A stretch of DNA of 64,000 nt from Neorhizobium tomejilense. Its GTDB lineage: Bacteria; Pseudomonadota; Alphaproteobacteria; Rhizobiales; Rhizobiaceae. The notes under the pieces are model-generated. The model was not told where the DNA came from, did no database searches, and saw nothing but the letters and a program-made list of their open reading frames with translations. This document shows, piece after piece, positions 1 through 8,746 of the stretch (its first letter is position 1; every line of letters starts with the position of its first letter). The DNA is taken from contig PVBG01000021.1 of NCBI GenBank assembly GCA_002968845.1, positions 28,104 through 92,103 on the forward strand, given 5' to 3'. Made by a program: the position numbers and the translations under genes.

Positions 1-83
1 ATCTATTGACGAAGCGGCCGTTTCTGTCATGCTTGGTGCTTCCCTAGCTGTGAGTGACATCATCAAGCTAGAGGAAGTCTCTC

Positions 84-1118
84 ATGACAAGAATGCCGAA
101 TACCTCAATAAACTTGCCTATTCCTGCAGGCGGCGATATGTTGCCGGCTGAAGGGCGAGTGCTGCGCTGGCCTCGAAACCAATCAGAGGTTCGGGTGTCG
201 TCATCGCTGCTGGGCGGGATCACCGCATACATCGAAAGCCAGGGCGGCGGTGAAGGCCTGTTTCCGACGCAGATCGAGAGCGTCAACATCATCCGTTCCT
301 ATCAGCAGCGGATGCCGATGCGGCAGATCTATCGCCCGTCGCTCTGCGTCGTGGCTCAGGGCGCAAAAGAAATTCTCTTCGGCGAAGAGACACTTCGTTA
401 TGGCACCATGGAATGCCTGGTCGTCAGCATGGAAATGCCAGCCAACGGGCGGGTTGTCGAGGCCAGTGAACATATGCCCTACATGGGCGTCACCATCGAT
501 CTCGACGTGACGATGCTGCGCGAGGTGCTGGAACAGTTGGAGACGCCGCCCATTTCGTCTGCCACGCCCGGTCCATCCGTGTTCGTCGGAAAGGTGGACG
601 AACCTTTGGCCGAATGCGTGCTGCGCCTGATCCGGATGTCCGAGACGCCGAAGGCAATTCCGATCCTCTATCCATCTGTCATGCGGGAGATCTGCTACTG
701 GCTTCTGACTGGCCCTCATGGCGCCGAACTCTGCAGCCTGGCCCTGCCCGAATCGAATTTCATGCGAGTGGCCAAGGCGATCTATTTTCTGCGCGCCAAT
801 TTCACCCAGACGCTGCGTGTCGAGCAAATGGCAGAGGTCGCGCGCATGAGCCCGTCATCGTTTCACCAGCATTTCAAGCAGCTCACCTCGGTGACACCGC
901 TTCAGTTTCAGAAGCAGTTGCGCCTCCTTGAGTCGCGACGCCTAATGGTCGCGGACGCTGCAAGCGTCGAGGAAGCCGCCTACAAGGTCGGCTACGAAAG
1001 CGCTTCGCAATTCAGCCGCGAATATTCTCGGATGTTCGGCGTAGCGCCCAAGCAGGATGCGCTGAACCACCAGCGCATGTATAGCCAGTACGCCAGCCGC
1101 AAGGCGCGAACAGCGTAA
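84..1118 (+). CDS. AraC family transcriptional regulator (AraC_N type)
   Basis: The 344-residue product has the layout of AraC regulators with an AraC-type N-terminal effector domain (about residues 60-220, containing the SLCVVAQGAKE segment typical of that family) and a C-terminal double helix-turn-helix (about 235-335, with VEQMAEVARMSPSSFHQHFK and a second helix pair around VGYESASQFSREY). It should act as a cytoplasmic DNA-binding regulator; the effector is unknown. The ATG is preceded by a GAGGAAG ribosome-binding site with a 6-nt gap, which fixes the start. No partner gene sits beside it: the next gene downstream is convergent. Family assignment is confident, target genes are not visible. 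Confidence 0.93.
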   Translation: MTRMPNTSINLPIPAGGDMLPAEGRVLRWPRNQSEVRVSSSLLGGITAYIESQGGGEGLFPTQIESVNIIRSYQQRMPMRQIYRPSLCVVAQGAKEILFGEETLRYGTMECLVVSMEMPANGRVVEASEHMPYMGVTIDLDVTMLREVLEQLETPPISSATPGPSVFVGKVDEPLAECVLRLIRMSETPKAIPILYPSVMREICYWLLTGPHGAELCSLALPESNFMRVAKAIYFLRANFTQTLRVEQMAEVARMSPSSFHQHFKQLTSVTPLQFQKQLRLLESRRLMVADAASVEEAAYKVGYESASQFSREYSRMFGVAPKQDALNHQRMYSQYASRKARTA

Positions 1119-1243
1119 GGCCGTGTTGCAGGAGGTCGCTCCCTGCCGCCTCGGTTCGGAGCGGCCTTCCTGATATGCTGCGAAGGAATGCCATTGTGAG
1201 TGGCGAGGATATGCCTAGGGCGGTTAGATGCCGACCGGCGGCG

Positions 1244-2059
1244 TCACATCAGGTTTTCCTGCATTGCCTGATAAACGGTCCTCACGATTGGCCGAAAACC
1301 TAGACTGCGAGCGAGCGAGCCATCCATGTGCAGGCGCCAGGGATTGGCGAGCGGCGCTGAGGACGGTTCCATTGTTCCGCCGACCAGGGCGACGAGCTCG
1401 TAGATCGAGGTCGGCGCCTCATCAGCGATATTGACGATGCGCCCATCCATCGTGCCGGTCAGGGCGAGGTTGATGGCGGTGGCGATGTCGAGATGATGTA
1501 TGATGCTCATCCTCTGGGCAGGATGCATTTTGAAGTTTGTGACCAATCGCGGCAACTCTTCGAGATGTCCGTCCTTATCGCCATAAACGAAGCCGAACCG
1601 CTGGATCGCCCAGTTTAGCCGGCTTTCACGTAGCGCGTTCTCGGCGGCGAGCTTGCTGGCCGGGTAGGCTTGTTGCGGGTTGGCCGCATCGTCCTCACGG
1701 CTAGGGCGCGGGCTGTCCGCGTCATAGACATTGGACGTGCTTGCCATGATGAAACGTGCCTCGGGCGCACGCGCCTTTGCCGCGGCGATGAGGTTGCGCG
1801 TGCCTTCGAGGTTGCTCTTCCAGATAAGATCGGTGTCGGGGGTGCGGAAAACCGCAGCAAGATGGATGATCGCCGAAACGCCCTCCACCGCCCGCATGAG
1901 GGACGCCGGATCGAGGAGGTCCGCTTCTGCCGCGCTGACGCCGGGGCGCGCCTGCTTCCCGCCGCGCGTCAGGACACGGCAATTCACCGCTGCTTCGACA
2001 AGGCGCGGAAGAAGGCGAGCTCCGACGAGCCCCGTTGCGCCGGTTACCAAGACTGTCAT
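1244..2059 (-). CDS. NAD(P)-dependent epimerase/dehydratase
   Basis: The 271-residue product is an extended short-chain dehydrogenase of the NAD-dependent epimerase type. It opens directly with the Rossmann motif TGATGLVG and carries the active-site Tyr-x3-Lys as YPASK near residue 140, with a preceding STSNVY segment giving the catalytic Ser/Thr. The reading frame stays open upstream, but the ATG chosen places the glycine motif at residues 7-14 and overlaps the stop of the MarR gene as ATGA, so the two are very probably translationally coupled. Substrate cannot be told from sequence; a nucleotide sugar or a small carbonyl compound is possible. Coupling to MarR suggests a response to a toxic or aromatic compound, which is inference. 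Confidence 0.88.
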   Translation of the reverse strand: MTVLVTGATGLVGARLLPRLVEAAVNCRVLTRGGKQARPGVSAAEADLLDPASLMRAVEGVSAIIHLAAVFRTPDTDLIWKSNLEGTRNLIAAAKARAPEARFIMASTSNVYDADSPRPSREDDAANPQQAYPASKLAAENALRESRLNWAIQRFGFVYGDKDGHLEELPRLVTNFKMHPAQRMSIIHHLDIATAINLALTGTMDGRIVNIADEAPTSIYELVALVGGTMEPSSAPLANPWRLHMDGSLARSLGFRPIVRTVYQAMQENLM

Positions 2060-2517
2060 GACGCGGTTCCTTTCTGTAGCAGGTTTTCGAGACGCTCCGT
2101 TGCGGTCTGAAGAACCCGGACCGCGACCGCGATGTCGGCCTCGTCGATGCCGTCGAACGCGACCGAGCGGATGAAAGAGAGATCGGGCAGCTCGCCCCAC
2201 AACTTGGCGCCGGTGGCGGTAATGCGTAGAAGCTTCTGGCGCTGATCAACCCGGTCGGGCTCTTGCTCGACGAGACCCTTGCGCACGAGCGTCGCGACGA
2301 TGCCGGTCATTGTGGCGCGTTCGATCGTAAGCAACCGCACGAGATCACGTTGCATGGTCGGTCCGGCAGTTGCGAGCTGGTAGAGCACGTACCACTGCAC
2401 GGATCCGAGATCGTAAGGACGCAGGGCAGAGTCCATGACCGCCCGTCCGGCAAAGTAGCATCGCTTTGTCCAGGCTCCGATAAGGTCGCGATCTGTATCT
2501 TTCCGCTCCCGATCCAC
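2056..2517 (-). CDS. MarR family transcriptional regulator
   Basis: The product has a winged helix-turn-helix of the MarR type: a QRDLVRLLTIERATMTGIVA recognition region followed by a wing with DRVDQRQK, the signature that follows the recognition helix in this family. It is about 153 residues, the usual length. The frame is open to a TTG at 2532, but a GGAG at 2527-2530 fits a GTG at 2517 (or TTG at 2520), and the longer start would leave no room for a ribosome-binding site before the operator, so the GTG is preferred. It leads a two-gene operon with the epimerase and is probably autoregulated through the palindrome just upstream. Confidence 0.88.
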   Translation of the reverse strand: MDRERKDTDRDLIGAWTKRCYFAGRAVMDSALRPYDLGSVQWYVLYQLATAGPTMQRDLVRLLTIERATMTGIVATLVRKGLVEQEPDRVDQRQKLLRITATGAKLWGELPDLSFIRSVAFDGIDEADIAVAVRVLQTATERLENLLQKGTAS

Positions 2518-2534
2518 CAACGCGTGCTCCAATC

Positions 2535-2552
2535 TTGCTAGCTACCTAGCAA
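2535..2552. promoter_or_regulatory. Putative MarR operator
   Basis: A perfect inverted repeat TTGCTAG-CTAC-CTAGCAA (7-bp arms, 4-bp centre) lies just upstream of the MarR start codon. Size, symmetry and position match autoregulatory operators of MarR dimers. Binding is inferred, not shown. Confidence 0.65.
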
Positions 2553-2926
2553 ATAGGTGGGGTGCCAAACAAATGTCAAGGGGGATCCGCTTTGCTCAGA
2601 TCACTGGCGGGAGGGAGAGGAGACAGCATTGGCAGATCGAACGAAGGCCGGTTTCCTCGCCCCTTCACGAACTGCTGAGCGAGCTGGGATGACCCATCCT
2701 CGCTTCGTTCAACTGTAGGATCAGGCAGGAAATTTGAGCTTCTGGGCATTCGGTGCCGCGTCGCTAGCGTGTAGTTTCACGGGCGCATTGTCCCGCAGTT
2801 GTCCGGCTGGTTCCAAGACCGAGCTTCTTTTGAGGAGAGCCGCTGGATCATTGGCATCCACAGCGTCTGGCGCGCCACGACTCTCTTGTCGATGTCCGCC
2901 TCAAACCGTAAAAAAGGAAGCATGGA
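2553..2926. other. Intergenic region, MarR operon to DUF2147 gene
   Basis: This stretch separates divergent transcription units and should hold promoters for both. I see no convincing reading frame in it; the open frames are short and lack conserved features. A purine-rich AAAAAGGAAG just before the DUF2147 ATG is its ribosome-binding site. Confidence 0.5.
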
Positions 2927-3397
2927 ATGGTGAAATCACTAGCGGGGCCCTTGCTGGCCGCAGTGCTCTCGGCAGGAATGACAGGTCTCCTCGTTGGAGA
3001 GGCCTTCGCACAGGCCTCTTCGCCGGATCAGATTGTCGGCGTATGGCAGTCCGAGGACGGCAACCTCAAACTGGAGATGTTCGACGCCGGAGAAACCTAT
3101 GCGGCCCGCGTCCTCTACGGAAAGCTTCTGGTCGAGGCTGACGGCAAGACCTTCAAGAAGGACACCCTCAATCCGGATCCGAACCTCCGGAGCCGTTCTC
3201 TGGAGCGCGCTGTTCTCGTGACCAACCTCAAGTGGGATGCCGCTGACCGTCGCTGGGAAGGCGGAAATTTTTACAGCGGAGCGACAGGCCAGACCCATTC
3301 CGCCCAAGCAACGCTTGTGACCGGAAAACTGGAACTCCGCGCCTATAGGGGCACCACCCTTCTCGGTCGGACCATGGTGCTTCGCCGCGCGCAATGA
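2927..3397 (+). CDS. DUF2147 secreted protein
   Basis: The 156-residue product starts with a cleavable signal peptide (hydrophobic core LAGPLLAAVLSAGMTGLLVG, cleavage probably after AFA-Q) and continues as a DUF2147 domain: an initial GVWQSEDGN, then KDTLNPDPNLRSRSL, a central W-EGGNFYS segment and a closing LLGRTMVLRR. That order of motifs is characteristic of the family, whose members are periplasmic, lipocalin-like and of unknown function. An ATG 5 nt upstream (2922) is out of frame and stops after three codons, so the ATG with the better spacing to AAAAAGGAAG is used. It appears monocistronic. Confidence 0.88.
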   Translation: MVKSLAGPLLAAVLSAGMTGLLVGEAFAQASSPDQIVGVWQSEDGNLKLEMFDAGETYAARVLYGKLLVEADGKTFKKDTLNPDPNLRSRSLERAVLVTNLKWDAADRRWEGGNFYSGATGQTHSAQATLVTGKLELRAYRGTTLLGRTMVLRRAQ

Positions 3398-4161
3398 AGC
3401 CACGAAGAAGCTTTTGCTACCCACCCCTGGGCAGCAGCCATGCCTTCGAAAGGGGAGCGCACAATGGATGTGCAATTCCACACAAGCGCCATAGCGGAAA
3501 GTTCCTCGCCCGTTGATTGGGAACTCGCCAGGCCAAGCGGTGGCACTCAGCGTTCCCGCCCTCAATCGTTGGTTCGATCGAACCTAGGTCCCTTCGGCCG
3601 ACTTGGCCGGGCTAGATGGCCTTCGCTTCATATTAAGAAGAGGTATGATCGGCGGCCCTCTGATGGATACGGGCTTTGGCTTCTACGGCGCGTGGATGGT
3701 GCGCGCGCCGCCATGGCCTGTGCCCAAGCCCGGCCGGCAATTGCGATCAGCATCGCGCCTGGGCGGTCAGGCTGTTCGCGCTGACGATCGGGCCGTGGAT
3801 CTATCGAGTGGAATATGGGCTCTGGTCCGTGCCGGTCGGCGGGTTTCGGTCACGAGCCGGACTCAGCGGCTGTTTCGACGCGATCATGGTGTATTTTTTC
3901 TACCTTCCCAATTCGTCGGGCTGATTCGGCGGTTGACGCCCCACCGTTCTTCATGCGGCCCGATGCCTTCGGACGATGACTCGATCGGTTGCAAGCGATG
4001 CGTGCTTGTCAGGCGTGGCCGTAGGATCGGGCATGTTTTTTGCGCCTTCAGGCATGGCGGTTTGCGCCGCAACCGGCATGTTGAGGATGGAAGACGAAAA
4101 TAGTGCGTCGAGGCAGGAAACACTCGACCCTCCTCCGCCTTGCAAGAAGAAAGGATCGCAC
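3398..4161. other. 764-bp region without an intact gene
   Basis: No complete gene is supported here. Several overlapping frames of 80-160 codons are open on the plus strand, but none has a good start or a consistent family match. One segment resembles the end of a polytopic membrane protein and is listed separately. The end of the region carries the ribosome-binding site (AAGAAAGGA) of the following dehydrogenase. Confidence 0.5.
3676..3924 (+). pseudogene. Possible fragment of a DUF2306-like membrane protein
   Basis: The translated segment QHRAWAVRLFALTIGPWIYR followed by a hydrophobic stretch ending in MVYFFYLPN looks like the last two helices of a small polytopic membrane protein of the DUF2306 kind, where a His-Arg-x-Trp motif precedes a transmembrane helix. 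The sequence before it in the same frame is not membrane-like, while a neighbouring frame is, which suggests one or more frameshifts. It may equally be a chance open frame; I keep it only because of the HRAWA motif and hydrophobic pattern. Confidence 0.3.
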
Positions 4162-5076
4162 ATGACCAAGTGGACGGCCAGTAGGATTGCGTCTCAACAG
4201 GACCGCACGGTAGTGGTGACCGGCACCGGGGGGCTGGGCTACGAGGACGCGCTGGCTCTGACCCGTGCCGGCGCGCGCGTTGTGATCGCCGGCCGCAATG
4301 CTCAAAAGGGTGCTGAAGCTGTGGCCACGATCCGACATGCCGTGCCTGGCGCGGAGGTGCGGTTCGGACAAGTGGATCTCGCAGACCTTGCGTCGATCGC
4401 CAGCTTCGCGGCGCAGCTCACGCAGGAGCAGGACAGGCTCGATCTCCTGATCAACAATGCCGGGGTCATGAGACCGCCGGTGCGACGCGAGACCAGCGAT
4501 GGCTTCGAACTCCAGTTTGGAACGAACTATCTCGGCCATTTCGCCCTTACGGCGCATCTGCTGCCGCTCTTGAAGCGTGGGCATAGGCCGCGCGTCGTGA
4601 CCCTCGGCAGCGTGGCGGCGCGCGGCGCCGCGATCGACTTCGATGACCTGCAGGCCGAGCGCAGCTACAAACCGATGCGGGTCTATGGTCAGTCCAAGCT
4701 GGCATGCATCATGTTCGCCTTCGAGATGAGCCGGCGCAGCAAAGCGGCGGGATGGGGCGTTGAAAGCCTAGCGGCCCATCCGGGCATCACACGCACCGAT
4801 CTGATTGTGAATGGCTCGGGGCGGTCGAGCCTGCCCGGAATGCTGCGCCGTTTCCTGCCTTTCCTGTTCCAACCCGCTTGGCAAGGCGCCTTGCCAACGC
4901 TCTACGCTGGGACCGATCCGATGGCACGGGACGGCGCGTACTATGGACCTGACGGAATGGGCGGAATGCGCGGATATCCCGTCGAGGAGACGCCCCCGAG
5001 GCAGGCGCTGGATAGCGGCGCGGCTGCGCGGCTCTGGGATATATCCTTGGAGATGACCGGCGCGAATTTCGCATAA
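4162..5076 (+). CDS. Short-chain dehydrogenase with a shortened glycine motif
   Basis: The 304-residue product is a classical-type short-chain dehydrogenase related to retinol dehydrogenase/protochlorophyllide reductase-like members: NNAGVM near residue 98, a catalytic YGQSK (Tyr-x3-Lys), and the usual beta-alpha repeats. The cofactor loop reads TGTGGLGYE where relatives have TGANSGLGYE, so one residue is missing from TGxxxGxG. That may alter or weaken NADP binding. The frame is open further upstream, but the ATG after AAGAAAGGA is the natural start. It stands alone between a degraded region and a methyltransferase. Substrate unknown. Confidence 0.87.
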   Translation: MTKWTASRIASQQDRTVVVTGTGGLGYEDALALTRAGARVVIAGRNAQKGAEAVATIRHAVPGAEVRFGQVDLADLASIASFAAQLTQEQDRLDLLINNAGVMRPPVRRETSDGFELQFGTNYLGHFALTAHLLPLLKRGHRPRVVTLGSVAARGAAIDFDDLQAERSYKPMRVYGQSKLACIMFAFEMSRRSKAAGWGVESLAAHPGITRTDLIVNGSGRSSLPGMLRRFLPFLFQPAWQGALPTLYAGTDPMARDGAYYGPDGMGGMRGYPVEETPPRQALDSGAAARLWDISLEMTGANFA

Positions 5077-5439
5077 ACGCCGCGCGTGCCACTCCTTGTC
5101 CCTGTGCCGTGCCCTACCCGGCTGCATCGCTGAGCGATGGCTGCCGGCTCACCGGATCCGCCGACGAGTCGTTTGGCTGAAGGGACTCGTCCATCAATAT
5201 CATCGCTGCAGCGGCAGAAACAGATAGGAGGGGTTTAGCCGTGACGATCGACCATCTTTCTCGGCCACCGTTTCCGCCAAGGTGTCGAGGTCACGACGGT
5301 TTCCTTCACGGGAGGGGAATGTGTCACCGTCGGTTTCCCGCTGTAACGCGTGGTGCCGGCCAATGTCGCTTGCTTCTTTTCAAAACCAACAACAATGGAC
5401 GGCAGGCGCGAGCCTTGAACATGTCCTGGAGACTTGCTG
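5077..5439. other. Intergenic region upstream of the methyltransferase
   Basis: No gene is convincing here. A GTG at 5241 with a good GGAGG upstream opens a 75-codon frame of unlikely composition, and a different frame over the same bases (ending near 5345) reads more like protein, which could mean decayed coding DNA. A GGAG at 5428-5431 serves the next gene. Confidence 0.45.
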
Positions 5440-7023
5440 ATGGCATGGTCATGCGGCTACTTCACTGACCTCAATTATACCCATGGATACTATCCGGAAA
5501 TGAATCCGGCCATGCTGCGCCTGGCATGCCTATGCAACGCCGTAGAGCCGCAACTGCCCGATGCGCCGTCCTATCTGGAACTAGGCTTCGGCCAGGGTGT
5601 TACGATCAATATGCTCGCCGCGGCGTCTTCCGGAACCTACTGGGGTACTGACTTTAATCCGGCGCAAACAGTCGAAGCTCGCAAACTGGCCGATGCCTCC
5701 CGAGCCGACATTCACCTGTACGACGATTCCTTCGAGGAATTTGCCAGGCGGGGGGATCTTCCGGACTTTGATGTTATAGCGCTTCACGGCATCTGGAGTT
5801 GGATCTCGGAAAAGAACCGCAAGATCATAACCGACATCATCCGGCGGAAACTTCGGCCCGGGGGTGTCGCGTATATAAGCTATAACTGCCTGCCCGGCTG
5901 GGCTCCAGTCGTACCGATCCGGCAGCTGATGTCCCTCTACCAGGACTATGGGGGCGGGAAGATGTCGAGACCGATCGAGATGATCGAAGGCGCGGTGCAG
6001 TTTGCGGAAGAGATCGCAAAGGCCGGCTCGTACTATTTTCGGGACAACCCTTTCGCCAAGCATCATCTGGAGCAAATGGGTAAACAGGGACGCAACTATC
6101 TCGGACACGAGTATATGAATGCGGATTGGCATCTTGAGCATTTTTCCGACATGGCCCGAAACCTGGATGAGGCCAAGCTTACATATGTTGGCTCCGCACG
6201 GCTGCTTGACGGGATCGATGCGTTCCAGCTCAACGAGGACGGTATTAAATTCGTGTCGCAGATCGGACATCCGATCATGCGTGAGACGGTCCGCGACTAT
6301 CTGGTGAACCGGCGCTTCCGCACCGATATTTTCGTAAAGGGAGCAAGACCACTCCCGGGCCGGGAACATCGCGACGCCTGGTACGCGCTGGCATTCGTGC
6401 TGGTAGTCCCAGAGATTGATGTCCCGAAAAAGATCTTGTGTGCAAGAGGCGAAGTGGCGCTGCCCGCCGGCAAATACGACTTGATCCTGGAGGTCTTGGC
6501 CGAGGATGGCTACAGACCGAAACGTGTCGAGGAATTTTTCAAACACGCCAGGCTGCGAAAGCTCAAACCTCAGGACATTGTTGATCTCCTGACGGTCCTC
6601 ACAGGAGCTGGTTTTGCCGCCCCGGCCCAAGCCCCTTCGGAGAAGGTCAAGGAGCAGTGCAGAGCGCTGAACCGACACATCATGCAACGGGCGCTTGTCA
6701 GCATGGATCTGCATCACATGGTATCGCCGGTGACCGGTGGCGGCATCGGGCTCAACCACATGACACAGCTATTCGTGCTTGCCACCAGTGAAGGCAAAGA
6801 TGGCGCCGAGGCCTTGGCCAGCTATGTGTGGGATTTCCTGGACAGCACTGGCGAACGCCTAGTGAGGGACGGCAACAAGCTTGAATCCAAGGACGAAAAT
6901 TTGAAGGAAATCAGGGTTTTGGCAAGAAAATTCGTCAAGTTTGGCCGACCGCTTCTGCAAGCCTTGCAGATCATTGATGCCCCTGAGGGCGGCGGATGGT
7001 CGAATGAGGCTAAGGAGTCATAG
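5440..7023 (+). CDS. SAM-dependent methyltransferase with methyltransferase regulatory domain
   Basis: The 527-residue product starts with a class I methyltransferase fold: motif I is YLELGFGQG at about residues 45-55, followed by GTDFNPAQ and a DFDVIALHGIWSWI strand-loop. The part from about residue 200 matches the methyltransferase regulatory domain (PF10119 type) found in bacterial proteins of this size, and a final acidic-basic helical region closes it. Substrate is unknown; relatives are often near surface polysaccharide or signalling genes. The ATG used has GGAG at a spacing of 8; a TTG six bases earlier is less likely. It has no co-directional partner except a downstream gene stub, so it is probably monocistronic. 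Confidence 0.85.
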   Translation: MAWSCGYFTDLNYTHGYYPEMNPAMLRLACLCNAVEPQLPDAPSYLELGFGQGVTINMLAAASSGTYWGTDFNPAQTVEARKLADASRADIHLYDDSFEEFARRGDLPDFDVIALHGIWSWISEKNRKIITDIIRRKLRPGGVAYISYNCLPGWAPVVPIRQLMSLYQDYGGGKMSRPIEMIEGAVQFAEEIAKAGSYYFRDNPFAKHHLEQMGKQGRNYLGHEYMNADWHLEHFSDMARNLDEAKLTYVGSARLLDGIDAFQLNEDGIKFVSQIGHPIMRETVRDYLVNRRFRTDIFVKGARPLPGREHRDAWYALAFVLVVPEIDVPKKILCARGEVALPAGKYDLILEVLAEDGYRPKRVEEFFKHARLRKLKPQDIVDLLTVLTGAGFAAPAQAPSEKVKEQCRALNRHIMQRALVSMDLHHMVSPVTGGGIGLNHMTQLFVLATSEGKDGAEALASYVWDFLDSTGERLVRDGNKLESKDENLKEIRVLARKFVKFGRPLLQALQIIDAPEGGGWSNEAKES

Positions 7024-7110
7024 CTCCGACGGGGCACACTCGCCTTTGGCTAAAAGGAGAGAGATGGAATTGACGAATATCGAAGGGTAGCGGGAGGCCG
7101 GCGTTGGTAC

Positions 7111-7359
7111 TTGGATCGACAGCGCATGCAGCTCGGCCGCATCGTCGAAATCGGCCCCTGCGCCGAGGTCTTCGGCAATCCCCGCCATCCCTACACGCAG
7201 GCGCTGCTTTCGGCGGTGCCCAATCCGGATCCGCAAAAGAAGCGGTCGGCGACAATGTCGCTTGCGCAGCTGTCATCGCCGGTTCACCCGGTCGGATTCA
7301 CCATGCCGCTCCCGGAATACCGGGACCTTGGCGTCGGGCATTGCGTCCTTGTGAGTTAG
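7111..7359 (+). pseudogene. C-terminal stub of a peptide ABC transporter ATPase
   Basis: The frame reads MQLGRIVEIGPCAEVFGNPR followed by HPYTQALLSAVPNPDP, which is the conserved oligopeptide/dipeptide transporter ATPase C-terminal region (GxIVExG...HPYTxxLLxAxP), and it ends with a tail like that of dipeptide ATPases. Everything before this, including Walker A, signature and Walker B, is missing, so the piece is a remnant. It lies only 90 bp after the methyltransferase stop, which marks a deletion junction. Confidence 0.75.
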
Positions 7360-7878
7360 ATGCATAACGCGCTGCTCGGCCGTACTACCGATTGGAGGCA
7401 TCCAACGGTCACCGCTAGAGGTCGCGAGGTAGTTCACCGTCAGAAACGCTTTGCATCGAGAAGGCGACAGGATATGCGGTAGATTTATACAAGCTTCCGG
7501 GGGTCTCCCCTTTGGACGAGCATAAATGGAAAGCGCTTTCATGGCGCCCATCGATGATGAAGCGGTCGATGCTCGTGATCTGCTCTTGGGGGAATTTGCG
7601 CCAGCAGGCGGGAGAACCCGCAAGAGCGTGGACTTGGACAAACCGCTGATAACCGACGTCCTAAAAAAAGACGCGGGTGCCGAGGGTTCATATTGGTTCA
7701 AGGCGAGGGTTCGGCAGCTTTGCGGCCCGAAGTGGGTAGTAGGTGAACGCCTACCGATTGTTCTAGCCGATACAAGTGCTAACCTCATAATAGTGAGCGC
7801 TTGTCAAAGCGGGTCCACACGTCGGTTCACCCGTGAGACCTAGCGCGGAAGGGACTCCCTTTGGAGTTTGCTAAATTA
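7360..7878. other. Region with only unsupported frames
   Basis: A 105-codon plus frame (7526-7843) and a 171-codon minus frame (7273-7788) overlap here. The plus frame has moderately protein-like composition (LLLGEFAPAGGR, WFKARVRQLCGPKWVVGE), but has no clear ribosome-binding site and no family I recognise. I do not call either as a gene. Confidence 0.4.
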
Positions 7879-7904
7879 AACCCGCTCGGCCGGCCGAGCG
7901 GGTT
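7879..7904 (-). terminator. Terminator of the tct operon
   Basis: A perfect 26-bp palindrome made of AACCCGCTCGGCC and its complement sits 24 bp after the stop of the last minus-strand gene. Read on the minus strand it is followed by TTTAATTTAG, a short U-rich tail, as expected for a rho-independent terminator. Confidence 0.75.
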
Positions 7905-7927
7905 GGGGGTCAGATAAGCGCCTGCGG

Positions 7928-8746
7928 TCACCAGGCCGTGAAGCCACCGTCCAGAACCAGGTTGGCGCCGGTCATATATGTGGAGGCGTCGGAGCCGAGG
8001 AACTGCACGATCGGGCCGAACTCGTCGATCTCCGCCTGGCGGCCCATGGGGACGCGCTCGAGGAAGGCATCAATGAATTCCTTGTCGAAGGAGCCGGTCT
8101 TGACGCCGCCGAAGGTAACCAGGTTTACGCGCACGCCCTTTTTCGCCCAGTAGGTGGCAAGATAGCGGGTCATGTTGACCAAGCCGGATTTCGATGCGGC
8201 GTAGGAGATCGCCTTGATGAACGGCTTTCCGTCGCGTGCTTCGCGATAGGCATAGAGCGCTTGGTTGGGTGACACGAGACCATACATCGAGCCGACCATG
8301 ATGATGGATCCGCAGCCGGCTTCGGCCATCTTGCTGCCGATCACCTGGGTGGTCAGCATCACGCCCGTAAGGTTGGTGTCGATCACTTCGTCCCAATATT
8401 TCTGCGGATAGTCTTCGAATGGCGCGTTCTGGTCAGCGTCGCCATTTGGCTTACTGTCAATGCCGGCGTTGTTGATCAGGATGTGCGGGACGCCCCAGTC
8501 GGCAATCAGCTGGTCGGTTGCCTTGATCAGGCTCTCCTTATCGCGCACGCTGGCTTCGTAAACGCGGACGTTGTCGGCGAGTTCGCCGAATTTCTCGACG
8601 ACCTGTTGGCGCGAGAATGGGCGGCGGCTATAGATCGCGACCTTGGCGCCTGCTCCGGCCAGCGTCTTGGTAAATTGGGTGCCGAGCTGGCCGAGACCGC
8701 CGGTCACTACGGCGACGCGATCCTTGACGGAGAATACGTCTTTCAT
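7928..8746 (-). CDS. SDR family oxidoreductase of the tct operon
   Basis: The 272-residue product is a classical short-chain dehydrogenase: TGGLGQLG cofactor motif at residues 15-22, NNAGID near 95, a serine in MVGSMYG and the catalytic pair in YAASK. A C-terminal GANLVLDGGF segment is typical. It ends the operon tctC-tctB-tctA-SDR: its ATG overlaps the tctA stop as ATGA, so it is co-translated with the transporter. That context suggests that it oxidises or reduces the imported hydroxy- or keto-acid; related SDRs act on sugar acids such as gluconate or ketodeoxysugar acids. The exact substrate is inference. Confidence 0.9.
   Translation of the reverse strand: MKDVFSVKDRVAVVTGGLGQLGTQFTKTLAGAGAKVAIYSRRPFSRQQVVEKFGELADNVRVYEASVRDKESLIKATDQLIADWGVPHILINNAGIDSKPNGDADQNAPFEDYPQKYWDEVIDTNLTGVMLTTQVIGSKMAEAGCGSIIMVGSMYGLVSPNQALYAYREARDGKPFIKAISYAASKSGLVNMTRYLATYWAKKGVRVNLVTFGGVKTGSFDKEFIDAFLERVPMGRQAEIDEFGPIVQFLGSDASTYMTGANLVLDGGFTAW

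Noticed and set aside
5581..6759. Minus-strand open frame of 392 codons
   Set aside because: It is antisense to the methyltransferase, whose motifs and codon use are clear; the minus translation shows no domain.
7273..7843. Two overlapping frames (171 codons minus, 105 codons plus)
   Set aside because: Neither has a clear ribosome-binding site or a family match; both are within a decayed region.
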